A stretch of DNA of 64,000 bases from Pseudoteredinibacter isoporae_A (GCF_040372805.1 NZ_BAABWJ010000004.1:62001-126000); one strand, 5' to 3'. Counted from the first letter of the stretch, positions 1-9,900 are shown. Notes: generated from the letters alone by a model not told the origin. Program-made: numbers and translations.

Positions 1-1143
1 GTCACGACCTTTGTTTTTAGCCTGATACAATGCACTGTCAGCGTCGGCCTGGATTGACTCGAACGACTCCATTTCAGAGAGATATCGGCCTGCGACACCA
101 ACACTCAGAGAAATTCTTTCGTTCAATACGGGATGGTTCTGGCAGGCCTCACTGAATATTTCGCGTATGCGATTTGAAACACTAAGCGCCAAATCTATAT
201 TCACAGAATGTAAAAATACACACACTTCTTCCCCGCCCCAGCGAGCAGCGATATCGGCATCTCGCAAAGCTGAACGCAGAGACTTGGCAAATATTTTCAG
301 AACTTCATCACCAATCGCGTGCCCATGCTGATCGTTCACACGTTTAAAGTGGTCAATGTCCAACATCAACACCGTAACTTGCTGCTTGTTCCTTTTCGCA
401 ATGGACATTAACGGCATCAACTGAGCGTAAAACCCCCTGCGATTGGGAAGTTGGGTGAGTTCGTCGTGGTGAGCCGCGAAGTCCAGCTTCTCAACCAGCC
501 TTCCGACGCTTAACAACATCAATAACGGTGTGCTAATCGTGATACCCATTAATGCGCCCCACCAGGTGATACCGGAAACCCAGTTCATCTGCTCGCCAAT
601 AAAAGAGAGATTCCCTAAGGTGCCATAAATCGTATACACGATGGTAAAACAGACTTCAGCTAAGGCGACGATTGCTGCAATGTGGGCCGCTAGCTTTTCG
701 ATTTTATTGTCGTGAGCGTATCGAAATAATATCCACGCATAACTCAGTCGCACCGCAATTAGCCAGATGCCAATAATGCCAATTCTGAATTCAAATTTTG
801 GCCACAACATCGTGAAAGATAAGGTTAAGGCAATCACCGGAACAATGAGCCAAGCCTTTTGGTGACCGGATAATGGCCGACCTACAAACTTAAAGGTACC
901 AATCAACCAACAAGCGTGCCCCAGAAGCAAACACAGATTATGGCTGTTTGCTCGGACGACCAAGGACATATCCTTAAAAAACAAGTGGGAACCGTAAGCA
1001 AATGATAGCAAAGCCAGCCCAATCGCCCAGTACTTCGCCCCCTCCACCGCTCGGCTCATGTAGGACAATATCCCTAGGATAATTGCCCCAACCAAAGAAG
1101 CCAGCGATAACGTTAGCATCAGGGTAATATCGTGTAGTTCCAA
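1..1143 (-). CDS. Membrane GGDEF diguanylate cyclase (3' end outside window)
   Basis: The reading frame is open from 1143 down to base 1, giving 381 codons with the stop beyond the window. The N-terminal half has several hydrophobic helices (about 6-7), and the C-terminal part is a GGDEF domain. The active-site motif is GGEEV, preceded five residues earlier by RDAD, which fits the inhibitory I-site (RxxD), so a functional, product-inhibited cyclase making c-di-GMP at the inner membrane is likely. The last visible residues (ALYQAKNKGRD) are the usual end of the domain, so only a short tail is missing. I chose the TTG at 1143-1141 because GGAG lies 5-6 bases upstream; the ATG at 1169 is out of frame and stops quickly. 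The membrane part matches no sensor family I can name. Confidence 0.85.
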   Translation of the reverse strand, partial: MELHDITLMLTLSLASLVGAIILGILSYMSRAVEGAKYWAIGLALLSFAYGSHLFFKDMSLVVRANSHNLCLLLGHACWLIGTFKFVGRPLSGHQKAWLIVPVIALTLSFTMLWPKFEFRIGIIGIWLIAVRLSYAWILFRYAHDNKIEKLAAHIAAIVALAEVCFTIVYTIYGTLGNLSFIGEQMNWVSGITWWGALMGITISTPLLMLLSVGRLVEKLDFAAHHDELTQLPNRRGFYAQLMPLMSIAKRNKQQVTVLMLDIDHFKRVNDQHGHAIGDEVLKIFAKSLRSALRDADIAARWGGEEVCVFLHSVNIDLALSVSNRIREIFSEACQNHPVLNERISLSVGVAGRYLSEMESFESIQADADSALYQAKNKGRD

Positions 1144-2232
1144 GAGCGCTCCAATATATGTGCTTTCATTTAATACTAAAATACTGACTGATAATGAGAG
1201 AGATTGATCTCGGCATTCATCGCTTACATTAATTGAGGATTAAATATCAGGAATTTCTTGACGGCTATCGCCCCTAAATATCAGGCGGAAACGACTACCC
1301 AATTCGGTCAAACTCCCTGAACAGAACAGTGGAACCAACAAAAACCTGCAATAGGCTTCGAGAACAGATTTTAAAACACAATAACACATTGATTTAAAAG
1401 TGGTATTTCGAGACAAATTTTACCTCGTATCCCCCTCCTCCGGCATCTTTTATTCCATTCGGCCCTGGGGCAACCTTTAAACTACAAAGGCCACCTCTCA
1501 GCTTAAACGTCTAATGCAAAAGCATTAAGTTAAATACTTTGCTCCAGTATAGATCATGAAAGACGATTACTCTTCTCTGTGTCAGCATTCATTTTCCATA
1601 TCAACAAATGACCGGTCAATTAAGCTTTACGGCCGGTAATGTTACCCATTGACCCACTTGGCAAATCAGCCCACTTTTACCTCTTCAGGACAGCTCCGCC
1701 TTTAAAAAGACATAGCCTGCATGTGTGTTCTTCAACATACAAAAACCCGACAATCACATTGCTTTTCATCAGAGCCCCCCTTTACCCTTCTGATTCTTGT
1801 CTCAGAAGGAACCGATACAACCATCCAGGTAGGCTTTGTTTTTATAAGATTAGACTCGAGTTTACGAGCGCCACCATGTCAGTCTCATAAAGCCGGAAAA
1901 GACAATCAAAAATCACGCTTAAATATATTTTTTAAAAATACTCCAGGCTTGATTTTTGATTCTGAATAAATTTGTAAAATCAAAAACAGTTCGATAAAAA
2001 TAGAACCCTACCGACTCATCAATAGCGTCAACAGAAACCTTTACACAACAACACCCACACTAATTCCTATAGTTGACAATTCTCTCGCAAAAACAAAATT
2101 TAAATCGGGAACTTTATATCTGATCGTTAATGGAAAGTGCAATTATGGTTTAGTCAAAATGATAATTTTGAAAAGCTGATATGATCAAACTACGCTTTTT
2201 ATTAAGAATGAATCAAACAACAGGATAAGCCA
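1144..2232. other. Gene-poor AT-rich gap
   Basis: About 1.1 kb without a convincing gene. Two overlapping 82-83 codon plus-strand frames (1639-1890 and 1721-1969) have no ribosome binding site and no recognisable protein character. The last part must hold the promoter of the repeat protein at 2233. A TTGACA at 2073-2078 is a possible -35 box, but no good -10 follows at the usual distance. No terminator, tRNA or repeat was recognised. Confidence 0.5.
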
Positions 2233-3033
2233 ATGTCCGTTCGTTCATTTTTTCACATCGTATTGATTTATATTTTTTGCGCCGCCCAGGAAGTTAACGC
2301 GCAGGTTTTCACCTTCGGCCCTGCAGATACGGTGACCGGCTGCATCGCTTGTAATGGACTTGCGATTACCGTGCCCAATCAAAATGGTGGAACAACCGTC
2401 ACTCGTATTGATGATGATGCCTTTTCCGGTGTTGGATTAACATCCGTTACCATTCCAAACAGCATCACTCAGATTGGCGCAAACGCATTCGAATCGAACA
2501 ACCTGGGCTCTGTCGTAATTCCTGACAGCGTAACGAGCATTGGTAGCGGAGCTTTTATAAACAGCGACTTGACATCGATCACCCTGTCGAACAATCTGAC
2601 CACGATTGAAACCGGCACCTTTTTTTCTAACAACCTAAGCTCAGTCACAATCCCAAACGGTGTCACGACCATTGGAAGCCTTGCCTTTTCCAGCAACACT
2701 TTGACCACCGTCACTATACCAGCGAGCGTAACGTCAATTGATTCTCATGCCTTTCGGACTAACGATTTAAGCTCAATACTTTTTGAGGGGAATCGGCCGA
2801 CGCTGGGTACGACGGTGTTTTTTGACAATCCTTCGTTAAGCACTATTCAATACACCAATGCGTCAGCTGTGGGTTGGCCCGGTGCGGCCATTCAGGGAAT
2901 CGTACCCACACTGTTAACGGCGCAAGCGACGACACCCAGTGTTATACCTACCCTGCCTCCTGTGGCCTTGTATATACTCGCCAGCATCATGTTAATGTTT
3001 GTGAATACATCCTTCGCAAGGAAATTTTTATAA
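2233..3033 (+). CDS. BspA-like leucine-rich-repeat exported protein with IPTL-type C-terminal tail
   Basis: The protein has 266 residues. Residues 1-23 form a signal peptide (cleavage near VNAQ). About seven repeats of roughly 23 residues follow, of the pattern TSVTIPNSITQIGANAF, which is the LRR_5/BspA type that forms a solenoid and is common in surface or secreted proteins. The C-terminus carries IPTLPPVALYIL, a hydrophobic stretch and a basic end (ARKFL). That is the layout of an IPTL-CTERM sorting signal, in which an exosortase-like system processes the tail. An AGGA lies 6 bases before the ATG. The gene stands alone, convergent with the LysR gene downstream. The role is unknown; adhesion or an envelope function is possible. 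No exosortase is visible in the window. Confidence 0.75.
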   Translation: MSVRSFFHIVLIYIFCAAQEVNAQVFTFGPADTVTGCIACNGLAITVPNQNGGTTVTRIDDDAFSGVGLTSVTIPNSITQIGANAFESNNLGSVVIPDSVTSIGSGAFINSDLTSITLSNNLTTIETGTFFSNNLSSVTIPNGVTTIGSLAFSSNTLTTVTIPASVTSIDSHAFRTNDLSSILFEGNRPTLGTTVFFDNPSLSTIQYTNASAVGWPGAAIQGIVPTLLTAQATTPSVIPTLPPVALYILASIMLMFVNTSFARKFL

Positions 3034-3076
3034 GGGGTCTCGAAATGCTTCAAGCACTCAAGCTGCACGCTCTTGC

Positions 3077-3967
3077 TTACTGTGACAACGCCATTAGGCG
3101 CCGAGACAATTCCTGCAGGCCACGGCCCCGATTGCTGAGTTTCCACGCCAAATAGTGCTGATTGTCTACGGTTTCCCTCGACAGCTTAAGCAGTTCACCA
3201 GAGTCTAAATCCTGCGCGACTCGATGATACGGCACAAAACCGATACCAATTCCCGCTCGAATGGCTTCTAATTTCTGCTCCATAGTTTGAACATAAAATC
3301 GCTGGGCTTCCGCGCCCAATCCAGCACTACGAGCAACGTCTACAACAGAAGTATCATGCAAAACCACACGGCGCAGCTTGGACTCCAACTGCTCTAAAGC
3401 TTTCGGATCATTCGCCACATAAGCGTAGGGGTGATGGGCGGAGATGGCTTCCACCAAAGTATCGGTGCCGAAGGCTTCAGCGCGAATACCCTGGTTGACA
3501 GGAACCGGCCCTGGTCCGCCAATCAACAAATCCACCTGTCCCTGGATCAATGCATCCCAGCCGCCATTAAGAACCGACTCTCGAACATCAATCTCCATGC
3601 TCGGATGCTCATCAATGAACTCAGCCAAGACCTTGAAGAACGCTGGATAGGATTGCAGAGCCTCTACGGCGATGGTAAGTCGCGCCTCCCAACCATTGGC
3701 GACCTCCTTTGCGCGATTTACCAGATCGCTTCCTGCATGTACCAAGTGTCGCCCCTCTTCGAGCAGCAAGCGCCCGGCCGGCGTCAATACAGAGCGGCGG
3801 CCTTCGCGCCGATAAATCACGATATCCAGCTGTTCTTCCAGTTTCTGGACCGAGTAGGATACCGCCGATGTCACCCGATCCAGTTCCTCCGCCGCTTTAG
3901 CGAAACTGCCTCGCCGCTCAATAGCGTCCAGAATTTCGAAGATCTCAAGGTTTAAGCTAACTTTCAT
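3077..3967 (-). CDS. LysR-family transcriptional regulator, divergent from azoR
   Basis: This 296-residue regulator has an N-terminal winged helix-turn-helix (about residues 1-60, with RGSFAKAAEEL and SAVSYSVQKLEEQL) and a C-terminal effector-binding domain of the periplasmic-binding-protein fold. The frame extends to a TTG at 3985, but that codon lies inside a palindrome likely to be an operator, so I prefer the ATG at 3967. The gene is divergent from azoR with about 170 bases between them, which is the usual arrangement for a LysR protein controlling its neighbour and itself. The expected role is therefore redox- or electrophile-dependent control of azoR (inference). The effector is unknown. 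Confidence 0.85.
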   Translation of the reverse strand: MKVSLNLEIFEILDAIERRGSFAKAAEELDRVTSAVSYSVQKLEEQLDIVIYRREGRRSVLTPAGRLLLEEGRHLVHAGSDLVNRAKEVANGWEARLTIAVEALQSYPAFFKVLAEFIDEHPSMEIDVRESVLNGGWDALIQGQVDLLIGGPGPVPVNQGIRAEAFGTDTLVEAISAHHPYAYVANDPKALEQLESKLRRVVLHDTSVVDVARSAGLGAEAQRFYVQTMEQKLEAIRAGIGIGFVPYHRVAQDLDSGELLKLSRETVDNQHYLAWKLSNRGRGLQELSRRLMALSQ

Positions 3968-3975
3968 GGCAACCC

Positions 3976-3990
3976 AATTATTCAATAATT
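3976..3990. promoter_or_regulatory. Palindrome AATTATTCAATAATT, candidate LysR operator
   Basis: A perfect 7-bp inverted repeat around one base sits just upstream of the LysR start. CCAATTATT occurs here at 3974-3982 and again at 4102-4110, just upstream of azoR, so both divergent genes have a copy. An AT-rich dyad is typical of LysR binding sites. The assignment to this regulator is inference. Confidence 0.4.
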
Positions 3991-4136
3991 TTGAACATTT
4001 TATACAGACTTAAGGCCTTATTCTCAAGATTTAAACCTCTAAAATACACTTCAAGGCTGAAATTAAGCCAGTTAAAGCAAAATTTATTATCGATTATACA
4101 TCCAATTATTTTGATACTTAGACAAGGGCAAACACA

Positions 4137-4712
4137 ATGACCACTCTTCATATCGACAGCAGCGCTCAATTCGACAACTCCAATAGCCGTCAACTCGGAC
4201 AGTACTTGGTGGAAAAGCTGGCTCAGGCGAGCACACACCGGGATCTGGCTCAAAACCCACCCCTGGTGCCCAGTGCTGAAGACCTAATGGACTTTAAAGA
4301 CGGGAATGATGTACCGCGTGAAAGCCTGCAGGCGTTTTACCGCCAATCTGAGGCGTACATTGCTGAACTTAAGTCCGCTGACACTTTGGTTATTGGCGCC
4401 GGCATGTACAACTTCAGTGTCCCGGCGTACCTGAAGCTCTGGATTGATGCCATTTGTCGCGCAGGTGAGACATTTCGCTATACCGCCGAAGGCCCCGAAG
4501 GACTGACAGGCATCAAGAAGGCTTACATTATCACCGCGACCGGCGGTACTCCGGTGGGCAGTGACTACGATTTTTGTAGCCGATATCTAGAGCAGGTCTG
4601 TGGCTTTCTCGGCATTCAGGAGATTCATCATATTGACGCCAGTGGCTCAAAGGGTGATCAAGCGGCCATTCTGGCTTCGGGGCGTGAACAAATTGATCAG
4701 CTTTTGGCATAA
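4137..4712 (+). CDS. azoR: FMN-dependent NADH-azoreductase / quinone reductase
   Basis: The 191-residue length is normal for AzoR. The protein has a flavodoxin-like fold. The N-terminal strand leads into an FMN-phosphate loop (IDSSAQFDNSNSR), and the middle carries MYNFSVPAYLKLWID, the conserved FMN-contacting segment of the family. It should reduce quinones and azo compounds with NADH by two-electron steps in the cytoplasm, which guards against electrophiles. It is transcribed away from a LysR regulator. A weak AAGGG precedes the ATG. Strong hairpins downstream suggest that it is transcribed alone. Confidence 0.9.
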   Translation: MTTLHIDSSAQFDNSNSRQLGQYLVEKLAQASTHRDLAQNPPLVPSAEDLMDFKDGNDVPRESLQAFYRQSEAYIAELKSADTLVIGAGMYNFSVPAYLKLWIDAICRAGETFRYTAEGPEGLTGIKKAYIITATGGTPVGSDYDFCSRYLEQVCGFLGIQEIHHIDASGSKGDQAAILASGREQIDQLLA

Positions 4713-5023
4713 GTTGATCAAAAAACAATGGACACTGCATTGCATTGATCAATGCCTGAACAATGAAATCACTGGCGGCGAAGAAAGCCCCTTAAAAAGT
4801 CGTTTGATTCATCAACGACTTTTGCATATCCCTGTTATTTGACCTAGATTAATCAGTAACAGCGAACACCCTAAGACCCTTGCGCCGCCAGAATAACAGG
4901 CGGCTTTTTTTGTTTTCGGTTTCATTCAATCATTTAAACGTCACACGCAGTGTCCCTTTGCTGCCTCTGCCGTCAATTTTTGTTACCGTAGTCGCCTAAC
5001 TCTCTTTCGCCTTACGTAAGACA
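4713..5023. other. Intergenic stretch with three dyads
   Basis: The 311 bases between azoR and modA hold no gene. They contain a perfect 14-bp palindrome (GCATTGATCAATGC, 4742-4755), an AT-rich hairpin (about 4796-4823, arms AAAGTCGTT and AACGACTTT) that ends in a short T run, and a classical terminator at 4884-4911. The modA promoter must lie in the last 100 bases, but no clear boxes were seen. Confidence 0.5.
4884..4911 (+). terminator. Rho-independent terminator after azoR
   Basis: GCCGCC pairs with GGCGGC across a 9-base loop and is followed by seven Ts. This is a standard intrinsic terminator for plus-strand transcription. Confidence 0.85.
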
Positions 5024-5803
5024 ATGTCACGACTTCGAGTATTCTGGTTTAGCTTACTTTTATCATCATGTTTTTCCGCGTGGTCCCAACCGGATACAAC
5101 AGTTGCTGTGGCCTCCAATTTTGCCGACACAGCGAGAACGCTGGGCAAACACTTTAGCAAGCAAACCGGGCATAACGTACGTTTTGTCCTGGGGTCGAGT
5201 GGCAAAATTGCCGCGCAAATTCGCCACGGCGCGCCTTTTGATCTGTTCTTATCGGCCGATCAAGAACGTCCCGCGCAGCTTATTACAGAAAAGCTGGCGT
5301 TCGCCAACAGCCGTTTCAGTTACGCGGAAGGTGCCCTTGTTCTCTGGTCGGTCAACAAAAAGCACCAGCAACTCGACGCCGAGTTTATCAACCGCTTGAA
5401 AGCAAGCTCCCAGCCCTTCAAGCTCGCCATTGCCAATCCCAGGTTGGCGCCCTATGGACGTGCCGCCAGCGTATTTCTGGGCGGCATAGAGCGGCGCCAT
5501 ATTGTACAGGGAGAAAACATTGCCCAGGCTTTCCAGTTTGCTCGTATCGGGCGAGTTGATGCGGGTTTTATCGCTCGGTCACAATGGCTTGCCCTACCCT
5601 CGAGCGAACGGCAACCCTCCTGGGAAATTCCACGCAGCCTGCACCCAAAGATTCTCCAGGATGCGGTATTGTTAAAACGCGCAGGCAGCAATGCGGCTGC
5701 TCGTGCCTTCTGGGAATATTTGCAGAGCCCTGAAGCCCACCTTATTATCGAGAAAGACGGTTATCTGGCCCCAACAAAAGCAATAAGTACGAAGGAGTCT
5801 TAA
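5024..5803 (+). CDS. modA: ModA-like molybdate/tungstate-binding periplasmic protein
   Basis: The 259-residue protein has a signal peptide ending near AWSQ, then the ModA pattern VAVASNFADTARTL, GSSGKIAAQI, PFDLFLSADQERPAQL and RLAPYGRAA, which form the two lobes that bind molybdate or a similar oxyanion. Normally modB (permease) and modC (ATPase) follow. Here there is only a 60-codon gene and then an unrelated convergent gene, so this is an orphan binding protein that may use a transporter encoded elsewhere, or may bind another oxyanion. The start has only a weak ribosome binding site. Confidence 0.8.
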   Translation: MSRLRVFWFSLLLSSCFSAWSQPDTTVAVASNFADTARTLGKHFSKQTGHNVRFVLGSSGKIAAQIRHGAPFDLFLSADQERPAQLITEKLAFANSRFSYAEGALVLWSVNKKHQQLDAEFINRLKASSQPFKLAIANPRLAPYGRAASVFLGGIERRHIVQGENIAQAFQFARIGRVDAGFIARSQWLALPSSERQPSWEIPRSLHPKILQDAVLLKRAGSNAAARAFWEYLQSPEAHLIIEKDGYLAPTKAISTKES

Positions 5804-5985
5804 TGTACATCTACCATTTGCACGTCAATAAAGAAGACAGCTACAGCTACGAAGACCAATTGTTTCGTAACCCGGTCACCATTGGTGAACAACTGATCAT
5901 CGAAGGCGAGCAGTTTGTAGTCGACAATGTGATGCATGATATGGACAGCGGAGAATCCTGGTTGTTTCTGGTTCCCGCAAGCTGA
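5803..5985 (+). CDS. Small hypothetical protein coupled to modA
   Basis: This 60-residue acidic protein has no signal peptide or membrane helix. It is likely to be real: an AAGGAG stands 8 bases before the ATG, and the ATG overlaps the TAA of modA by one base, which implies translational coupling. The sequence looks like a small beta-rich domain (IGEQLIIEGEQFVVDNV). I do not recognise the family. Its position suggests a link with the ModA-like protein, but no function can be assigned. Confidence 0.65.
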   Translation: MYIYHLHVNKEDSYSYEDQLFRNPVTIGEQLIIEGEQFVVDNVMHDMDSGESWLFLVPAS

Positions 5986-6010
5986 ATCGGCGCCTTAATC
6001 AGACACCAGA

Positions 6011-6047
6011 GTGCTTGTAAAGCACAGGGCCTGTGGGGTACAGGCCC
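6011..6047. terminator. Tandem hairpins between convergent genes
   Basis: GTGCTT/AAGCAC (6011-6025) is followed by GGGCCTGT/ACAGGCCC (6027-6047, 5-base loop). They sit between the convergent small gene and nfuA. No T run follows on either strand, so termination, if any, is weak or Rho-assisted. Confidence 0.4.
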
Positions 6048-6066
6048 GAAACGCATTTCGCAATGA

Positions 6067-6666
6067 TCAATAGTAAGCTTGAGAGCGGTCACTGTGATCA
6101 GTGATATCGCGGACCCCAGCCAGTTCTGGCAGCTTACCTTTCAACGTCGCCTCTACGCCGTCTTTCAGAGTCATATCGACGGATGCGCAGCCTTGGCAAC
6201 CACCGCCAAAGCGCAGAACCGCGTATTTATCCTCAGTCAGCTCAACCAGGCTTACTTCACCACCGTGGGAAGCCAAACCAGGGTTAATGTCGTTGTACAG
6301 AACGTAGTTGATTTTATCTTCCAGGGGGCTGTCGTCGCTGACATTCGGCATTTTTGAATTAGGCGCTCGAATCGTCAGCTGGCCGCCCATTTTATCCGCC
6401 GAGTAGTCCACCTTGGCTTCCGCCAGAAATGGAATCGAACGGCCTTCAAAGTGGGCGGTAAACCCTTCCAGAGCGATAGGGATATCGCCCTCTTGCTCTT
6501 CGCCTGGGCGACAGTAGGCGATACAGGTTTCAGCCTGGGGCGTACCGGGATTGGAGACAAACATGCGAATACCGATGCCCTCACAATCCTGTTTCGACAA
6601 TAGTTCGGCTAGGTAACTCTGCGCCGAAGGCGTAAAGTCGACATCTACTACGGGTGTATCACTCAT
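6067..6666 (-). CDS. nfuA: Fe-S cluster carrier protein NfuA
   Basis: The 199-residue length is typical of NfuA. The N-terminal half is a degenerate A-type scaffold domain (VDFTPSAQSYLAELL onward). The C-terminal Nfu domain contains GGGCQGCAS, whose CxxC binds a 4Fe-4S cluster at a dimer interface. NfuA delivers clusters to apoproteins in the cytoplasm, particularly under oxidative stress or iron limitation. The gene is single, convergent with the upstream pair and divergent from metH. A house supply of Fe-S clusters would matter for the Fe-S flavoenzyme encoded further on, but there is no direct linkage. Confidence 0.95.
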   Translation of the reverse strand: MSDTPVVDVDFTPSAQSYLAELLSKQDCEGIGIRMFVSNPGTPQAETCIAYCRPGEEQEGDIPIALEGFTAHFEGRSIPFLAEAKVDYSADKMGGQLTIRAPNSKMPNVSDDSPLEDKINYVLYNDINPGLASHGGEVSLVELTEDKYAVLRFGGGCQGCASVDMTLKDGVEATLKGKLPELAGVRDITDHSDRSQAYY

Positions 6667-6966
6667 AAATCCAGGCTCTTGCTTAATACCTTAATCTCAC
6701 GGTCGGTTATTCTAAATCATGCAGCCCCATATAAAAACCATTGGCTGCACCGGTGTTTCCCAAACGGCTGGAACGGCCATAGAGTCGATATAAGCTTAGA
6801 ATTGAAAACCTATATCGAAATATTTTGATATAGGTATAATGCGAGGCTAAATTACCGTCGCTATTGGCTCGCCTGAATCGCCAAAGCGCACTAGCATAGC
6901 CACAGCAATACACAACAAACTGCCGGCCTATTAGGTCAGAACAAGCGGTCTTAAAGGAAACACAGA
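6667..6966. other. Divergent nfuA-metH regulatory region
   Basis: The 300 bases between two divergent genes hold no supported coding sequence; a 90-codon minus-strand frame (6707-6979) overlaps the metH start and lacks protein character. The region carries the palindrome and -10 box listed separately. I looked for cobalamin, SAM and SAH riboswitch cores before metH and recognised none. Confidence 0.5.
6809..6840 (+). promoter_or_regulatory. Palindromic operator abutting a TATAAT box upstream of metH
   Basis: CCTATATC (6809-6816) and GATATAGG (6827-6834) form a perfect 8-bp dyad with a 10-base AT spacer, directly followed by TATAAT (6835-6840). A bound protein would cover the -35 region of this promoter. 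The ATATC...GATAT form recalls operators described for the ArsR-type repressor SahR of methionine/SAH metabolism in Proteobacteria. That link is inference; the dyad and -10 are seen. Confidence 0.55.
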
Positions 6967-9900
6967 ATGAGTCAGTCACAACGCCCCGATATACACCGAG
7001 CTCTAGAAGAGCGGATCCTCATGCTCGATGGCGGCATGGGTACCATGATTCAGGGCTACAAGCTGCAAGAGGCTGATTATCGAGGCGAGCGCTTTGCCGA
7101 CTACCACTTGGATGTCGCAGGTAACAATGACCTATTGTCGATTACTCAACCAGACATTATTCGAGATATTCACACCGCCTACCTAGAAGCCGGTGCCGAC
7201 ATTATCGAGACCAATACCTTTAATGCCACCCAGATCTCCATGGCGGATTATAAAATGGAAGAGCTGGCCTATGAGATCAATTTTGAATCCGCCAAGCTTG
7301 CGCGAGAAGCCGCCGATGCAGTTACAGCAAAGAACCCGCAGCGCCCTCGCTATGTTGCCGGGGTTATTGGCCCAACCAGCCGCACCTGCTCCATTTCGCC
7401 GGATGTAAATGACCCCTCTGCACGAAACGTAACGTTTGACCAACTCGTTGAAAATTACCGCGAATCAGTTTCAGCTCTGATGGCCGGGGGTGCTGACCTG
7501 ATTCTGATCGAAACCATTTTCGACACACTGAATGCGAAGGCTGCGGTATTTGCGGTACAGGAATACTTTGATGAGGTTGGCCAGTCTCTACCGATTATGA
7601 TTTCCGGCACCATTACCGATGCTTCCGGACGAACCTTATCGGGACAAACGACGGAAGCGTTTTACAACTCTCTGGCACACGCCAAACCCATATCCATTGG
7701 CCTGAACTGCGCATTGGGTGCCGATGAATTGCGCCCTTACTTGAAAGAACTGTCCCGGGTTGCCAATTGCTATGTGTCTGCACACCCTAACGCCGGCTTG
7801 CCCAATGAGTTTGGAGAGTACGACGAAAGCCCGGAGGATATGGCACAGGTTGTTGAAGAATTCGCGTCCAGCGGTTTTGTCAATATTATTGGTGGCTGCT
7901 GCGGTACCACACCCGCGCATATTCAAGCCATCGCCGAGGCGGTGTCCAAGCACCCTGCCCGTAACATTCCATCGTGGGATGTTGCCTGTCGCCTGGCCGG
8001 ACTCGAGCCTTTTAACATCGAAAAGAGTTCATTGTTCGTTAACGTTGGTGAACGTTGTAATGTGACCGGTTCCGCTCGTTTTAAGCGTCTGATTATCGAA
8101 GAAGATTACGATACCGCTTTGGAGGTAGCACAGGAACAAGTAGAAAACGGTGCACAGATAATTGATATCAACATGGACGAAGGCATGCTCGATGCCGAAG
8201 CGGCCATGGTGAAGTTTTTGAATCTGATTGCCAGCGAACCCGATATCGCGCGCGTACCAATCATGGTCGACTCTTCCAAATGGGAAGTGATTGAAGCTGG
8301 TTTGAAGTGCATTCAAGGCAAGGCCGTGGTGAACTCGATCAGTTTGAAAGAAGGCGAGGAAGATTTTATCGCCAAGGCCAAACTGTGCATGCGTTACGGT
8401 GCTGCCGTCGTCGTTATGGCCTTTGATACTGACGGACAGGCCGATAACCTTGCGCGGAAAATTGAAATTTGCGAGCGCAGCTATCGCGTGCTGGTCGACA
8501 AAGTAGGTTTCCCACCCGAAGACATTATTTTCGATCCGAATATTTTCGCCGTCGCCACCGGTATTGAAGAACATAACAATTACGCGGTGGATTTTATCGA
8601 GGCGGCGCGTTGGATACGCAAAAACTTGCCCCACGCCGGCGTGTCGGGTGGCGTTAGTAATGTGTCTTTCTCTTTCCGTGGAAACAACCCCGTGCGTGAA
8701 GCCATTCATTCTGTGTTCTTGTATTACGCCATTAAGGCAGGCCTAAACATGGGCATTGTGAATGCCGGACAACTGGCGGTTTACGATGATTTGCCAGCGG
8801 AATTAAAAGATCGAGTTGAAGACGTTATTCTGAATCGCAGTGACGAGGCGACCGAGGCTCTGCTGGACATCGCCGATCAGTATCGCGGTGATGGAAGCTC
8901 TGCCACTAAAACGGAAAACCTTGAATGGCGCAGTTGGCCCGTAGCCAAACGTCTGGAGCATGCTCTGGTCAAGGGTATTAATAACTTTATCGAAGAAGAT
9001 ACCGAAGAAGCCCGCAAGACCAGCACTCGCCCTCTTGATGTGATTGAAGGTCCGCTGATGGACGGCATGAATGTCGTCGGAGATCTGTTTGGTCAGGGTA
9101 AAATGTTCCTGCCCCAGGTTGTGAAATCAGCTCGCGTGATGAAGCAATCTGTTGCTTATCTGCAACCCTATATTGAAGCTGAAAAAAGCGATGGCGCCAC
9201 GAGTAATGGCCGAATCTTAATGGCGACAGTTAAAGGTGACGTTCACGATATCGGTAAAAACATCGTTGGCGTTGTTTTGCAGTGTAATAATTTTGAAGTG
9301 ATTGATCTCGGGGTTATGGTGCCCTGTGAGGATATTTTAAAAACTGCGGTTGAGAAAGACTGCGACATCATTGGCTTATCCGGATTAATTACCCCCTCGC
9401 TGGATGAAATGGTCACGGTGGCAAAGGAAATGCAGCGCCAGAACATTCAGAAACCTCTGCTCATTGGCGGTGCGACCACTTCCAAAGCACATACCGCCGT
9501 AAAGATTGACCCGGAATTCGATTTGGATCAGGCAATCTATGTGGCCGATGCGTCTCGCGCAGTGGGCGTCGCCAGCAAACTGCTGTCTAAAGACAAAGCG
9601 CCCTATCTTGACGAAATTAAAGCAGAGTATGAAAAAGTTCGCGAACGAACGGCTAAACGCAAACCCCAGGGCAAGGTCGTAACCTACGAGGAAAGTAAAG
9701 AGCGCGGTATTGAGCTGGATTGGGATTCATTCACCCCGGTCAAACCAAGTTTCACCGGCAGCCAAGTCTTTGATGACTACCCTCTGGAAGCGTTACTCGA
9801 CACCATCGACTGGACGCCTTTCTTCATTTCCTGGGACCTCGCTGGAAAATACCCTGCCATTTTGGATGATGACATTGTCGGCGAAGCGGCAAGAACCCTG

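Noticed and set aside
1639..1969. Two overlapping 82-83 codon frames in the first large gap
   Set aside because: No ribosome binding site, no recognisable domain or protein-like composition.
6667..6966. Cobalamin or SAH riboswitch upstream of metH
   Set aside because: No B12-box or other core elements recognised; a dyad with a -10 box explains the region better.
6707..6979. 90-codon minus-strand frame before metH
   Set aside because: It overlaps the metH start and contains the palindromic promoter; no protein character.
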